Source of the DNA: Shinella sp. | Lineage (GTDB): Bacteria; Pseudomonadota; Alphaproteobacteria; Rhizobiales; Rhizobiaceae | Assembly (NCBI GenBank): GCA_003248775.1 | Contig: QFQX01000022.1 | Span: 4,689-68,688 of the forward strand | Length of the DNA: 64,000 nt | Direction of reading: 5' to 3' | In this document: piece by piece, positions 26,779-33,798 of the stretch | How positions within the stretch are numbered: position 1 is the stretch's first letter | How the letters are laid out: every line of letters starts with the position of its first letter | Program-made: the position numbers and the translations under genes | Notes under the pieces: generated by a model | Told to the model about the DNA's origin: nothing | The model's database searches: none | What the model saw: the letters and a program-made list of their open reading frames with translations, nothing else

Positions 26779-27249
26779 ATGTCCGATAGCATCGACGGTC
26801 GCCTGGCAGCCATGGGCATTCAGCTGCCGGAAGCAGCCGCCCCAGCCGCCAATTATGTACCCTACGTCATCAGCGGCAACCTTCTTTATCTCTCCGGCCA
26901 GCTGCCGATTGAGGGCGGAAAAGTGGCGGTCACCGGCCTCGTCGGCTCCGATGTCGCGCTTGCCGATGCGCAGCGGGCTGCCGAGCTCTGCGCCATCAAC
27001 ATTCTGGCCCAGGCCAAGTCGGCCCTTGGCGGTGACCTCTCCCGGATCGTTCGCGTGATCAAGCTCAACGGCTTTGTCGCTTCGGCTCCGGGCTTTGTCG
27101 AGCAGCACCTCGTCATCAACGGCGCCTCCAACCTAATCGCCAACGTTCTTGGCGAGGCCGGCAAGCATGCCCGCGCCGCCGTTGGCATGGCAGCACTGCC
27201 GCTCAATGCCGCCGTCGAGATCGATGCGATCCTGGAGATCAAGGCGTGA
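26779..27249 (+). CDS. RidA family protein (YjgF/YER057c/UK114)
   Basis: A 156-residue member of the longer RidA-like subgroup, starting with a 30-residue lead-in before YVISGNLLYLSGQLP. The core SRIVRVIKLNGFVASAPGF matches the family; RidA itself deaminates reactive 2-aminoacrylate, but this subgroup's activity is not defined. It overlaps the next gene by four bases (GTGA), so it is co-translated with the phosphodiesterase. Confidence 0.88.
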   Translation: MSDSIDGRLAAMGIQLPEAAAPAANYVPYVISGNLLYLSGQLPIEGGKVAVTGLVGSDVALADAQRAAELCAINILAQAKSALGGDLSRIVRVIKLNGFVASAPGFVEQHLVINGASNLIANVLGEAGKHARAAVGMAALPLNAAVEIDAILEIKA

Positions 27250-27980
27250 CATCCGCAGACTGGATCAAGGAACGTCCGGTCGCCCATCGCGGCTATCACG
27301 ACATGAACCAACAGGTCTGGGAGAATACGCTTTCGGCCTTTTCCCGGGCGGTTGATGCCGGCTTCGCCATCGAATGCGACATCCAGCTTTCGTCCGACAG
27401 CGTGCCGATGGTCTTTCACGATCACGACCTGCAGCGTCTCTGCGGCCTGAAGGGCGAAGTGCGCGAACGCACCGCCGGCGAATTGGGCATGCTTGCGATC
27501 GGCGGCACCGCCGATCGCATTCCGACGCTCAGGCAGATGCTCGCCCTCGTCAAGGGACGCGTACCGCTGGTCATCGAACTCAAGGGCATCAACGCCGAAG
27601 AAGATGATGGCCTGGCGGAATCCGTGCTCGAAGTTCTGGAAGGCTATGAAGGCAAGGTCGCGCTGATGAGCTTCGACCACTGGCTGCTGAAGGAACTCAA
27701 GTCCCTCGAATGCCCCTACCCGGTTGGTCTTACGGCCGAAGGCGCGGATCCGGAACAGTTCTTCGTCCACGACGAAGCCATGCAGCTCGGACTGGATTTC
27801 GTCTCCTACTGCGCGCCGCATCTGCCGAACAGTTTTGTCACGGCACTCAGAGAAAAGGGCATTCCGGTCATCACATGGACGGTCAGGGATGAAATCATGC
27901 GCGAGCATACCTATAAGTATGCTGATCAGATGACCTTCGAAGGTTTCGATCCGCGCGAGACGCTGGTCGCAACCGCCTGA
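27246..27980 (+). CDS. glycerophosphodiester phosphodiesterase family protein
   Basis: A 244-residue TIM-barrel enzyme with the GDPD residues His14-Arg15, Glu26-Asn27, Glu43, Asp45 and His58. It splits glycerophosphodiesters, or related lipid head-group diesters, to glycerol-3-phosphate and an alcohol. There is no signal peptide, so it is cytoplasmic. It starts with GTG overlapping the ridA-like stop; the acetyltransferase gene follows after 10 bases. Confidence 0.92.
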   Translation: MTSADWIKERPVAHRGYHDMNQQVWENTLSAFSRAVDAGFAIECDIQLSSDSVPMVFHDHDLQRLCGLKGEVRERTAGELGMLAIGGTADRIPTLRQMLALVKGRVPLVIELKGINAEEDDGLAESVLEVLEGYEGKVALMSFDHWLLKELKSLECPYPVGLTAEGADPEQFFVHDEAMQLGLDFVSYCAPHLPNSFVTALREKGIPVITWTVRDEIMREHTYKYADQMTFEGFDPRETLVATA

Positions 27981-27990
27981 CGGGAGACCC

Positions 27991-29163
27991 ATGACAGGAG
28001 AGCTGACGATCCGGATCGAAAGATCCTTTAGTGCGATCACACCGGAACGCTGGGCAGAGCTCTCCGGCGCCCGGCGTGGATTGAAGGATTATAACCCTTT
28101 CAACTCCCATGCCTTCCTGTCGGCAATGGAGGAATCGGGCTCGGCTACGGCCGAGACCGGCTGGCTCGGCCATCACCTTCTCCTCGAAAACGGCGACGGC
28201 GCGCTTATCGGCGCCGTCCCCTGCTACCTCAAGAGTCACAGCCGGGGCGAATATGTCTTCGACCACGGCTGGGCTGACGCCTTCGAGCGCGCCGGCGGCC
28301 GCTATTATCCGAAAATTCAAAGCGCCATTCCCTTCACACCCGCAACAGGGCCGCGCCTGATGGCGGCCATCGGGCAGGATGACAGCGCTATCCAGGAAGT
28401 TCTGGCCGGCGGATTGCGTCAGGTCGCGGACCAGCTCGGCGTTTCCTCGGTGCACGCGACTTTCGTGCCGGAGAATGAGATGCAAGCCTTCGAAGCACAG
28501 GGATTCCTGCATCGCACCGACCAGCAGTTCCATTTCATCAATGAGGGCTACACCAACCATGAGGCGTTTCTGGAAACGCTCGCCTCCCGCAAACGCAAGG
28601 CGCTGAAAAAGGAACGTCGTGCCGCACTTGAGAACGGTATCACCATAGACTGGTTGACCGGATCGGACCTCACCGAGGACATCTGGGACCAGTTCTTCGC
28701 CTTCTACATGGATACCGGCAGCCGCAAGTGGGGCAAGCCTTACCTGACCCGCATGTTCTATTCGCTGATCGGCGAACGGATGGCGGAGGATATCCTGCTG
28801 GTCATGGCAAGGCGCAACGGCAAGTATATTGCAGGCGCCATCAATTTCATCGGTGCGGATACGCTCTTTGGCCGTCATTGGGGCTGCGTCGAGGATCACC
28901 CCTTCCTGCATTTCGAGGTCTGCTACCATCAGGCAATCGATTTCGCTCTCGCCAAAGGCCTGAAGAAGGTCGAGGCCGGGGCGCAGGGCGAGCACAAGCT
29001 CGCGCGCGGCTATCAGCCGGTGACCACCCATTCCGCGCATTACATCGCACATCCCGGCCTGAGGAAGGCGGTATCCGACTATCTGGAACACGAGCGGCGG
29101 GAGGTCGAGCAGATCGGTGACTATCTCGACGAGCACACGCCCTTCCGCAAGGGCGAGCGGTAG
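27991..29163 (+). CDS. FemAB-like GNAT acyltransferase (DUF482/COG3146)
   Basis: A 390-residue protein of the family often labelled peptidoglycan biosynthesis or GNAT. It starts HAFLSAMEESGSA and contains KSHSRGEYVFDHGWADAFE, RKRKALKKERR and WGCVEDHPFLHFEVCYYQ-type segments near residue 300, followed by EAGAQGEHKLARGYQP. The fold is a double GNAT as in FemAB, but its substrate is not established. It appears to be the third gene of the ridA-like/GDPD operon. Confidence 0.85.
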   Translation: MTGELTIRIERSFSAITPERWAELSGARRGLKDYNPFNSHAFLSAMEESGSATAETGWLGHHLLLENGDGALIGAVPCYLKSHSRGEYVFDHGWADAFERAGGRYYPKIQSAIPFTPATGPRLMAAIGQDDSAIQEVLAGGLRQVADQLGVSSVHATFVPENEMQAFEAQGFLHRTDQQFHFINEGYTNHEAFLETLASRKRKALKKERRAALENGITIDWLTGSDLTEDIWDQFFAFYMDTGSRKWGKPYLTRMFYSLIGERMAEDILLVMARRNGKYIAGAINFIGADTLFGRHWGCVEDHPFLHFEVCYHQAIDFALAKGLKKVEAGAQGEHKLARGYQPVTTHSAHYIAHPGLRKAVSDYLEHERREVEQIGDYLDEHTPFRKGER

Positions 29164-29220
29164 CAGCGCGAAGACGACTGATCGACCAAAGGCATCCTTG
29201 ATCCCGAGCGGGTGATCGCA

Positions 29221-29328
29221 TTAGAGCATAATCCGACCGGAGTGAAACGAGGATCGATAAGATTATGCTTAAAAAAGAAAATTCTAGAGCGCCAATCTGA
29301 TTCATTCAGATCGAAACGCGCTCTAAGT
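29221..29328. repeat. intergenic palindromic repeat, copy 2
   Basis: Two stem-loops: AGCATAATC/GATTATGCT on the left and TAGAGCGC/GCGCTCTA on the right, with a central A-rich block. The right half aligns with 4141-4232. It fills most of the gap between the acyltransferase and the HIT gene. Confidence 0.65.
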
Positions 29329-29352
29329 GGCGCCGACAACGAGGAGATACCC

Positions 29353-29778
29353 ATGAGCAGCCCGGCCTACGATCCGAACAACATCTTCGCCAAGATCCTG
29401 AAAGGGGAGATCCCCTCCGTAAAGCTCTATGAGGATGACGACACGCTCGCCTTCATGGATGTGATGCCACAGGCAACCGGGCACCTGCTGGTCATTCCCA
29501 AGGTCGGTTCGCGCAATATCCTCGATGCCGATCCCGCCGTCCTCGCCAAGCTCATCCCGGTCGTGCAGAAACTCGCGGTCGCCGCCAAGGAAGCTTTTGA
29601 AGCCGATGGGGTGTTCGTCGCCCAGTTCAACGAACCGGCAGCCGGGCAGACCGTCTATCACCTGCACTTCCATGTCATTCCGCGCCACGAGGGCGTGCCG
29701 CTCAAGCCGCATTCCGGCAAGATGGAAGACATCGAAGTGCTGAAGGCCAATGCGGAGAAGATCAAGGCCGCACTTTGA
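29353..29778 (+). CDS. HIT family protein
   Basis: A 141-residue histidine-triad nucleotide-binding protein with the triad HLHFHVIP (His103, His105, His107) and the lead NIFAKILKGEIPS typical of the HinT branch. It hydrolyses nucleotide conjugates such as AMP-lysine or aminoacyl-AMP. ATG 29353 follows GAGGAGA. The frame is open upstream but runs through the palindromic repeat, so that extension was rejected. Confidence 0.93.
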   Translation: MSSPAYDPNNIFAKILKGEIPSVKLYEDDDTLAFMDVMPQATGHLLVIPKVGSRNILDADPAVLAKLIPVVQKLAVAAKEAFEADGVFVAQFNEPAAGQTVYHLHFHVIPRHEGVPLKPHSGKMEDIEVLKANAEKIKAAL

Positions 29779-29880
29779 TTTTCCGCCTCAGCGTCGCGCG
29801 TCGGCAGGAACCTTCTGCGAGGCGCGCGGCTCCAGAACTTGCAAGGCTATTGCCGCCACACGGACGGAAGGAAAACCGGG

Positions 29881-30009
29881 ATGAAGAGCGACTTCTACTA
29901 CGCCATCGTCGGACAGCACACCAACACCAACGAGGGCCTTGGCCGGCTTCTCGGTGTCATCATCGCCTTCATCGTCATTTTCGGCGGCCTGTTCTGGCTG
30001 ATTGGCTGA
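29881..30009 (+). CDS. 42-residue single-helix membrane protein
   Basis: A short open frame starting MKSDFYYAIVGQHTNTNEG followed by a single hydrophobic helix (about residues 22-41) ending in Gly. AAGGAAAA lies 8 or so bases before the ATG. It lies 102 bases after the HIT gene on the same strand. It would be inserted in the inner membrane with a hydrophilic N-terminus. No known family is recognised; the ribosome site and membrane-like composition are the evidence. Confidence 0.55.
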   Translation: MKSDFYYAIVGQHTNTNEGLGRLLGVIIAFIVIFGGLFWLIG

Positions 30010-30015
30010 CGGCGG

Positions 30016-30873
30016 TCACTGCTCCGGGCTGGCATAGCCGTTCCGCTCCGGGAACGGCCAGTTCTTCAAGAGTTCGGCATCGGGCCGGAAGATCTCGACC
30101 TTCAGCGGATAGCAGGCGGCTATATCGCTCGAATGCTCCGAACTGCAATCGCCGCCCGGGCAGGCCGACAGGCCCCCGAGAAGATCGATCTCGGCGAAGA
30201 ACTCGATGAAATCGCCCGGCCGAACCGGGCTCGCCTTCATGAAGTATTGATGCGTGTCTCGGGTGAAACCCGTGCACATGAAGACGTTGAGCACGTCATG
30301 CACATAAGGCTCGGCCTCCGAGAAGCCCATACCCCGCGCGCCGGCAAGCGCCCGCGTCAGGTTCGAGTGGCAGCAATTGTGATAGTCGCCACCGGACAGC
30401 AACCTGTTGGTATAGGGATCGCAGCGCGTGCCGATGACATCGTGAACGCTGCCGCCGTCGTCATCGAAGCCGTACCAGGCAAGCGTGTCATGGGTGATCG
30501 TCGCAATCGGCCTCAGATAGGGAAGTGTGCTCCAGAGACGGTCGCCGACCGTGACGTGGGTGGCATGCAGCGCACGGGTCTTGCCGCTGAAGAAACGCTC
30601 GGAAAGATCGTTGGCATTCCACAGGTTGAGGTCGCCGACCTGCGATCCCTCGACGCTGACGATCCGGAAAAAATGGCCCTTCGGCACGTTGAACGTCCGC
30701 CCGTCACGCGGCGGGACGATGACCTCATCGATCTTTTCAAGACTGGTCCGGGCCTGCTTCAGCAGCGCCATATCCGGGGTCGGCAAAGTTCCATTGGGAT
30801 AAACGACCACCGGCCTGACGGCGCGCCGCTCGGCGGCGTCTGCGGGAACTGTTATCTCGGGCTTGATGGTCAT
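30016..30873 (-). CDS. DUF1989 family protein (urea/guanidine carboxylase-associated type)
   Basis: A 285-residue protein of the DUF1989 family with the conserved GRTFNVPKGHFFRIVSVEGSQ, DLNLWNAND, CCHSNLTRAL and CPGGDC segments. Relatives accompany urea carboxylase genes, and two (CgdA/CgdB) act as carboxyguanidine deiminase with guanidine carboxylase. No carboxylase or allophanate hydrolase is nearby, so the substrate is open. I chose ATG 30873 (MTIKPEITVP). It diverges from a LysR gene over 122 bases, suggesting control by it. Confidence 0.82.
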   Translation of the reverse strand: MTIKPEITVPADAAERRAVRPVVVYPNGTLPTPDMALLKQARTSLEKIDEVIVPPRDGRTFNVPKGHFFRIVSVEGSQVGDLNLWNANDLSERFFSGKTRALHATHVTVGDRLWSTLPYLRPIATITHDTLAWYGFDDDGGSVHDVIGTRCDPYTNRLLSGGDYHNCCHSNLTRALAGARGMGFSEAEPYVHDVLNVFMCTGFTRDTHQYFMKASPVRPGDFIEFFAEIDLLGGLSACPGGDCSSEHSSDIAACYPLKVEIFRPDAELLKNWPFPERNGYASPEQ

Positions 30874-30995
30874 GGACGTCTTCCGTATTGCTGCGCGTTG
30901 GAGATAATCGACCTTCGGAAACTGCACGCCCATAAAGCCTCTGACAAGACGGCTTCTCCTTGTCTCAAGGGCAAGCATGGCTTAGCCATGGAGAC

Positions 30996-31877
30996 ATGAA
31001 GCTTCCGCCCCTCCCCAGCCTGCGCGCCTTCGAGGCCGCCGCCCGCAAGGAAAGTTTCCGTCATGCCGCCACCGAACTCGGCATGACGGCAGCGGCCGTC
31101 AGCCAGCATGTCAGGACGCTTGAGGACTGGTTCGGGGTCGCGCTCTTCGAACGTAGCGCCCGCGGTGTCCGACTGACTGCGGAGGGTCGAGATTTCAGCC
31201 GCACCGTATCGACCAGCCTCGGAGCGATCGCCGCGGCAGCGGAACAGCTCTCGGCTGCGCACCAGCGGCGACAGGTACGCCTCGCCTGCCTGCCATCGGT
31301 GGTGTCACACTGGCTCGCCCCTCGCCTTCCCGCCTTCCGGGCAGCGCATCCCGAGATACAGGTGACAATCAGTTATTCAGCCGGCGCCGTAACGCCCGCG
31401 GAGGCGAGAGCCGATCTCCTGATCCAGCATGGCGTCCGCCCCTCACCGGAGGCCCTGCCAATCCTCAGCGCCGCAACCCGTCCGACCGCAGCCCGCGGCT
31501 ATGTCGAACGGAACGGCCCGTTTCCTGACGCCTCCAACCTTGCCCGTGCGGATCTGCTGCATGACGAGGACAAGGCGGCATGGAAAAGATGGTTTGCCGA
31601 AGGAGGAATCGCGGCACCGACGGAATCGGGTCCCCTGTTCGCGGATTTCAACCTGCTGGTCAGCTCGGTGACTTCGGAGCTGGGAGTGGCGCTCTGTCCA
31701 ACCGCCCTGATCGCGGACGAACTGGCGCGCGGCGAGTTGCAGATCCTTTTCGAGCGGGCGAGCGACACGGGAAAATATTACTGGCTGATAGAGACAGACC
31801 GGCCTACCCCCGAAGCCGCACTCATGCGCGACTGGCTACTCTCGGAATCGCGAAAATCTGGCCAGCTCACTCCGTAG
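30996..31877 (+). CDS. LysR-family transcriptional regulator (GcvA-like)
   Basis: A 293-residue LTTR: helix-turn-helix in residues 5-65 (SLRAFEAAARKESFRHAATELGMTAAAVSQHVRTLE) with the GcvA-type proline start, then an effector domain to the end. ATG 30996 with GGAGA upstream. It faces DUF1989 across a short divergent promoter, and is likely its regulator and autoregulated, as is usual in the family. The inducer is unknown. AzlD/AzlC lie convergent downstream. Confidence 0.88.
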   Translation: MKLPPLPSLRAFEAAARKESFRHAATELGMTAAAVSQHVRTLEDWFGVALFERSARGVRLTAEGRDFSRTVSTSLGAIAAAAEQLSAAHQRRQVRLACLPSVVSHWLAPRLPAFRAAHPEIQVTISYSAGAVTPAEARADLLIQHGVRPSPEALPILSAATRPTAARGYVERNGPFPDASNLARADLLHDEDKAAWKRWFAEGGIAAPTESGPLFADFNLLVSSVTSELGVALCPTALIADELARGELQILFERASDTGKYYWLIETDRPTPEAALMRDWLLSESRKSGQLTP

Positions 31878-31917
31878 CCCAACGCGAACCACGGCCGTTT
31901 CGTTTAGCGACGCCCCA

Positions 31918-32253
31918 TCAATACAGGGTGATTCCGAGTGCGAGCAGCGCAAGCGACACAACGACACCGACGATGACCCGTTCACATGCCAGCAGGAAGG
32001 CCAGAAAGCCGAAGCCTGCCGCGCCTAGTCGCATCCACAGCGGCGTGTGCTCCAGGCTGCCTGTCGGGAAGACGATGAGTTTTGCGGTGACAGCCATGAC
32101 GAGAGCGGTGGCAACCGCCCTCACCCACAAAAGCGCTTCCGAACCTTCGTTCAAACGGTTGCCGGCCACAACGCCGAGCCAGCGCCAGATATCGGTCGCA
32201 AGCCAGCCGGCGACAAGGATCACAACATAGGGCCACCAGTCAGCCTCGCTCAT
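31918..32253 (-). CDS. AzlD family branched-chain amino acid transport protein
   Basis: A 111-residue membrane protein with four hydrophobic segments, of the AzlD family that forms the small partner of AzlC in branched-chain amino acid export. Its start overlaps the azlC-like gene by 4 bases, so the two are translated as a pair. Confidence 0.85.
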   Translation of the reverse strand: MSEADWWPYVVILVAGWLATDIWRWLGVVAGNRLNEGSEALLWVRAVATALVMAVTAKLIVFPTGSLEHTPLWMRLGAAGFGFLAFLLACERVIVGVVVSLALLALGITLY

Positions 32254-33002
32254 GGCTCGCCTCCTCCGATCCGCGATTTCCTTGTGCGAACCACATAACG
32301 GTCGAACAGATAGGCCAGGGTGCCGCCTCCAAGACCGACGATCAGGATGTCGAAGCCCGGCGCTACGAGTGCCAGTAGCGGACCGCCGATAACGCCGACC
32401 ACGAAGGCGATCTTAACCACCGAATGACGGGCCGACGCCCAGATCGACGCAACGAAATAGACCGGTGTCAGAAAGAACAGCACTCCGGCAACGGGCGGAG
32501 GAAAGGTGGCGACGAGACCATAGCTCACCCCGACCAGTATCGTGTTGACCAAAACCAGCGTCAGGCCAAAGCCGGCGAAATATGCGGTACGCGCCTCCCG
32601 GGGAACTGTCTTCAACGTGCCCATGGCGAAGACCCATGCGGTGATCGCGACGAAATGGGAGAGAAAGAGCAGCAGCCAGGTCGGCGTTCGTTCGTTGCGC
32701 ATTTCCGGAACGAGCGATGCGACCATGGGCATCATGCGGATCGAGGAAAGCGACACGGCAAGAAACATCGCCAGGATGTTCGCTCCACTCGCCATCATGC
32801 CGATCAGGATCATCTTCGCCGGCAAGGCCCATACCATCAGCGTCATCAGCATCGCCTGCTCGCGAGAAATGCCCGATTCGAGCGCAAAGGCGGCGAAACC
32901 GACGAAGGATGTCATGAGGATGATCGCAGGCAGGCTGAAGATGCCCACCGCACCCTTTGCCGCCCAGCGCAACGAGGTGAATTGAGGAGCAGGCTGGTTC
33001 AT
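32250..33002 (-). CDS. AzlC family ABC-type branched-chain amino acid exporter subunit
   Basis: A 250-residue polytopic membrane protein of the AzlC family (LIV-E class), with the characteristic GFAAFALESGISREQAM and SLSSIRMMPMVASLVPEMR. Together with AzlD it should export leucine, isoleucine, valine or analogues. No Lrp-type regulator lies next to it; the nearby LysR gene is convergent, so control is unknown. Confidence 0.88.
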   Translation of the reverse strand: MNQPAPQFTSLRWAAKGAVGIFSLPAIILMTSFVGFAAFALESGISREQAMLMTLMVWALPAKMILIGMMASGANILAMFLAVSLSSIRMMPMVASLVPEMRNERTPTWLLLFLSHFVAITAWVFAMGTLKTVPREARTAYFAGFGLTLVLVNTILVGVSYGLVATFPPPVAGVLFFLTPVYFVASIWASARHSVVKIAFVVGVIGGPLLALVAPGFDILIVGLGGGTLAYLFDRYVVRTRKSRIGGGEP

Positions 33003-33191
33003 TGAAGAGAAGCCACGAAGAGACCGGAACGCGCAGAATGGATGCCCACAGACCTACACCGTTCGAACGCCGGATCGCAAGGCTACCAACCCGGTCTCGC
33101 GTAGCAGAGTTTGCAAGCGAACAGCGGGCGCAGTTTCGTAGGAAAGAATGGGAACCGATGTCCGCCTCACCGAAGGCAAGGCAGACCTGGC

Positions 33192-33617
33192 TCAGCGCAT
33201 CCCGTCTGGCCCGCCGCTGACCGATATCATCAGCCAACCGTCACCGTCCCTCTTGTAGACTTCGGTCCAGCGTCCCGCGACGGACTTGCCCCCCGCATCC
33301 GGCGTCTCGACCTCGGCTTGATAGCTGTAGTGAACCACACCCACCTCATCGTCGAAGACGGTTACCTTGAGAGGTTTCAACCGATATCGCAGAACGCGTG
33401 GCGAATAGGGTCCGACAGAAGCGATCGCCGCTTCATAATCGTGGGGCGCATCCGTGCCCGTGACCCAGCCGGAATAATCGCGGTGCAGAAGTTTGCGGAC
33501 AGGCTCCACCTCGCGGCGGCGGGCGACTTCCCACATAGCCTCAACGTGATTCCACAGTTCGCGCTGTTCATCCGTGAACCTGATGTACTCGTCCCTGTCC
33601 GCTTCCATCACGCTCAT
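33192..33617 (-). CDS. NTF2-like (SnoaL/DUF4440-type) protein
   Basis: A 141-residue cone-fold protein of the nuclear transport factor 2 superfamily, with a helical N-terminus (LWNHVEAMWEVARRREVEPVRKLLHRDYSGW) and antiparallel strands ending KSVAGRWTEVYKRDGDGWLMISVSGG. Such proteins are small-molecule isomerases or unknown. It is 174 bases from clpA's end and lies alone; role unknown. Confidence 0.78.
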   Translation of the reverse strand: MSVMEADRDEYIRFTDEQRELWNHVEAMWEVARRREVEPVRKLLHRDYSGWVTGTDAPHDYEAAIASVGPYSPRVLRYRLKPLKVTVFDDEVGVVHYSYQAEVETPDAGGKSVAGRWTEVYKRDGDGWLMISVSGGPDGMR

Positions 33618-33725
33618 CCGCCTGCATCGAGCTACATTTCGAGGCTACGCGCGGATACAACCCACCGCAACCTGAACCTAGGGATAGCTACTTTCGATCA
33701 CGGGATCGTCATCACCAGAATAACA

Positions 33726-33756
33726 AAACCCCGGATCGTCTTGCGATCCGGGGTTT
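33726..33756 (-). terminator. Rho-independent terminator after clpA
   Basis: Perfect 13-bp stem AAACCCCGGATCG/CGATCCGGGGTTT with a 5-base loop and TTTTGTTATT on the minus strand, 40 bases after the clpA stop. Confidence 0.85.
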
Positions 33757-33798
33757 CGATCATTGCAGCAGGCGCTTTGGCAAATCAATGCCGAACGG

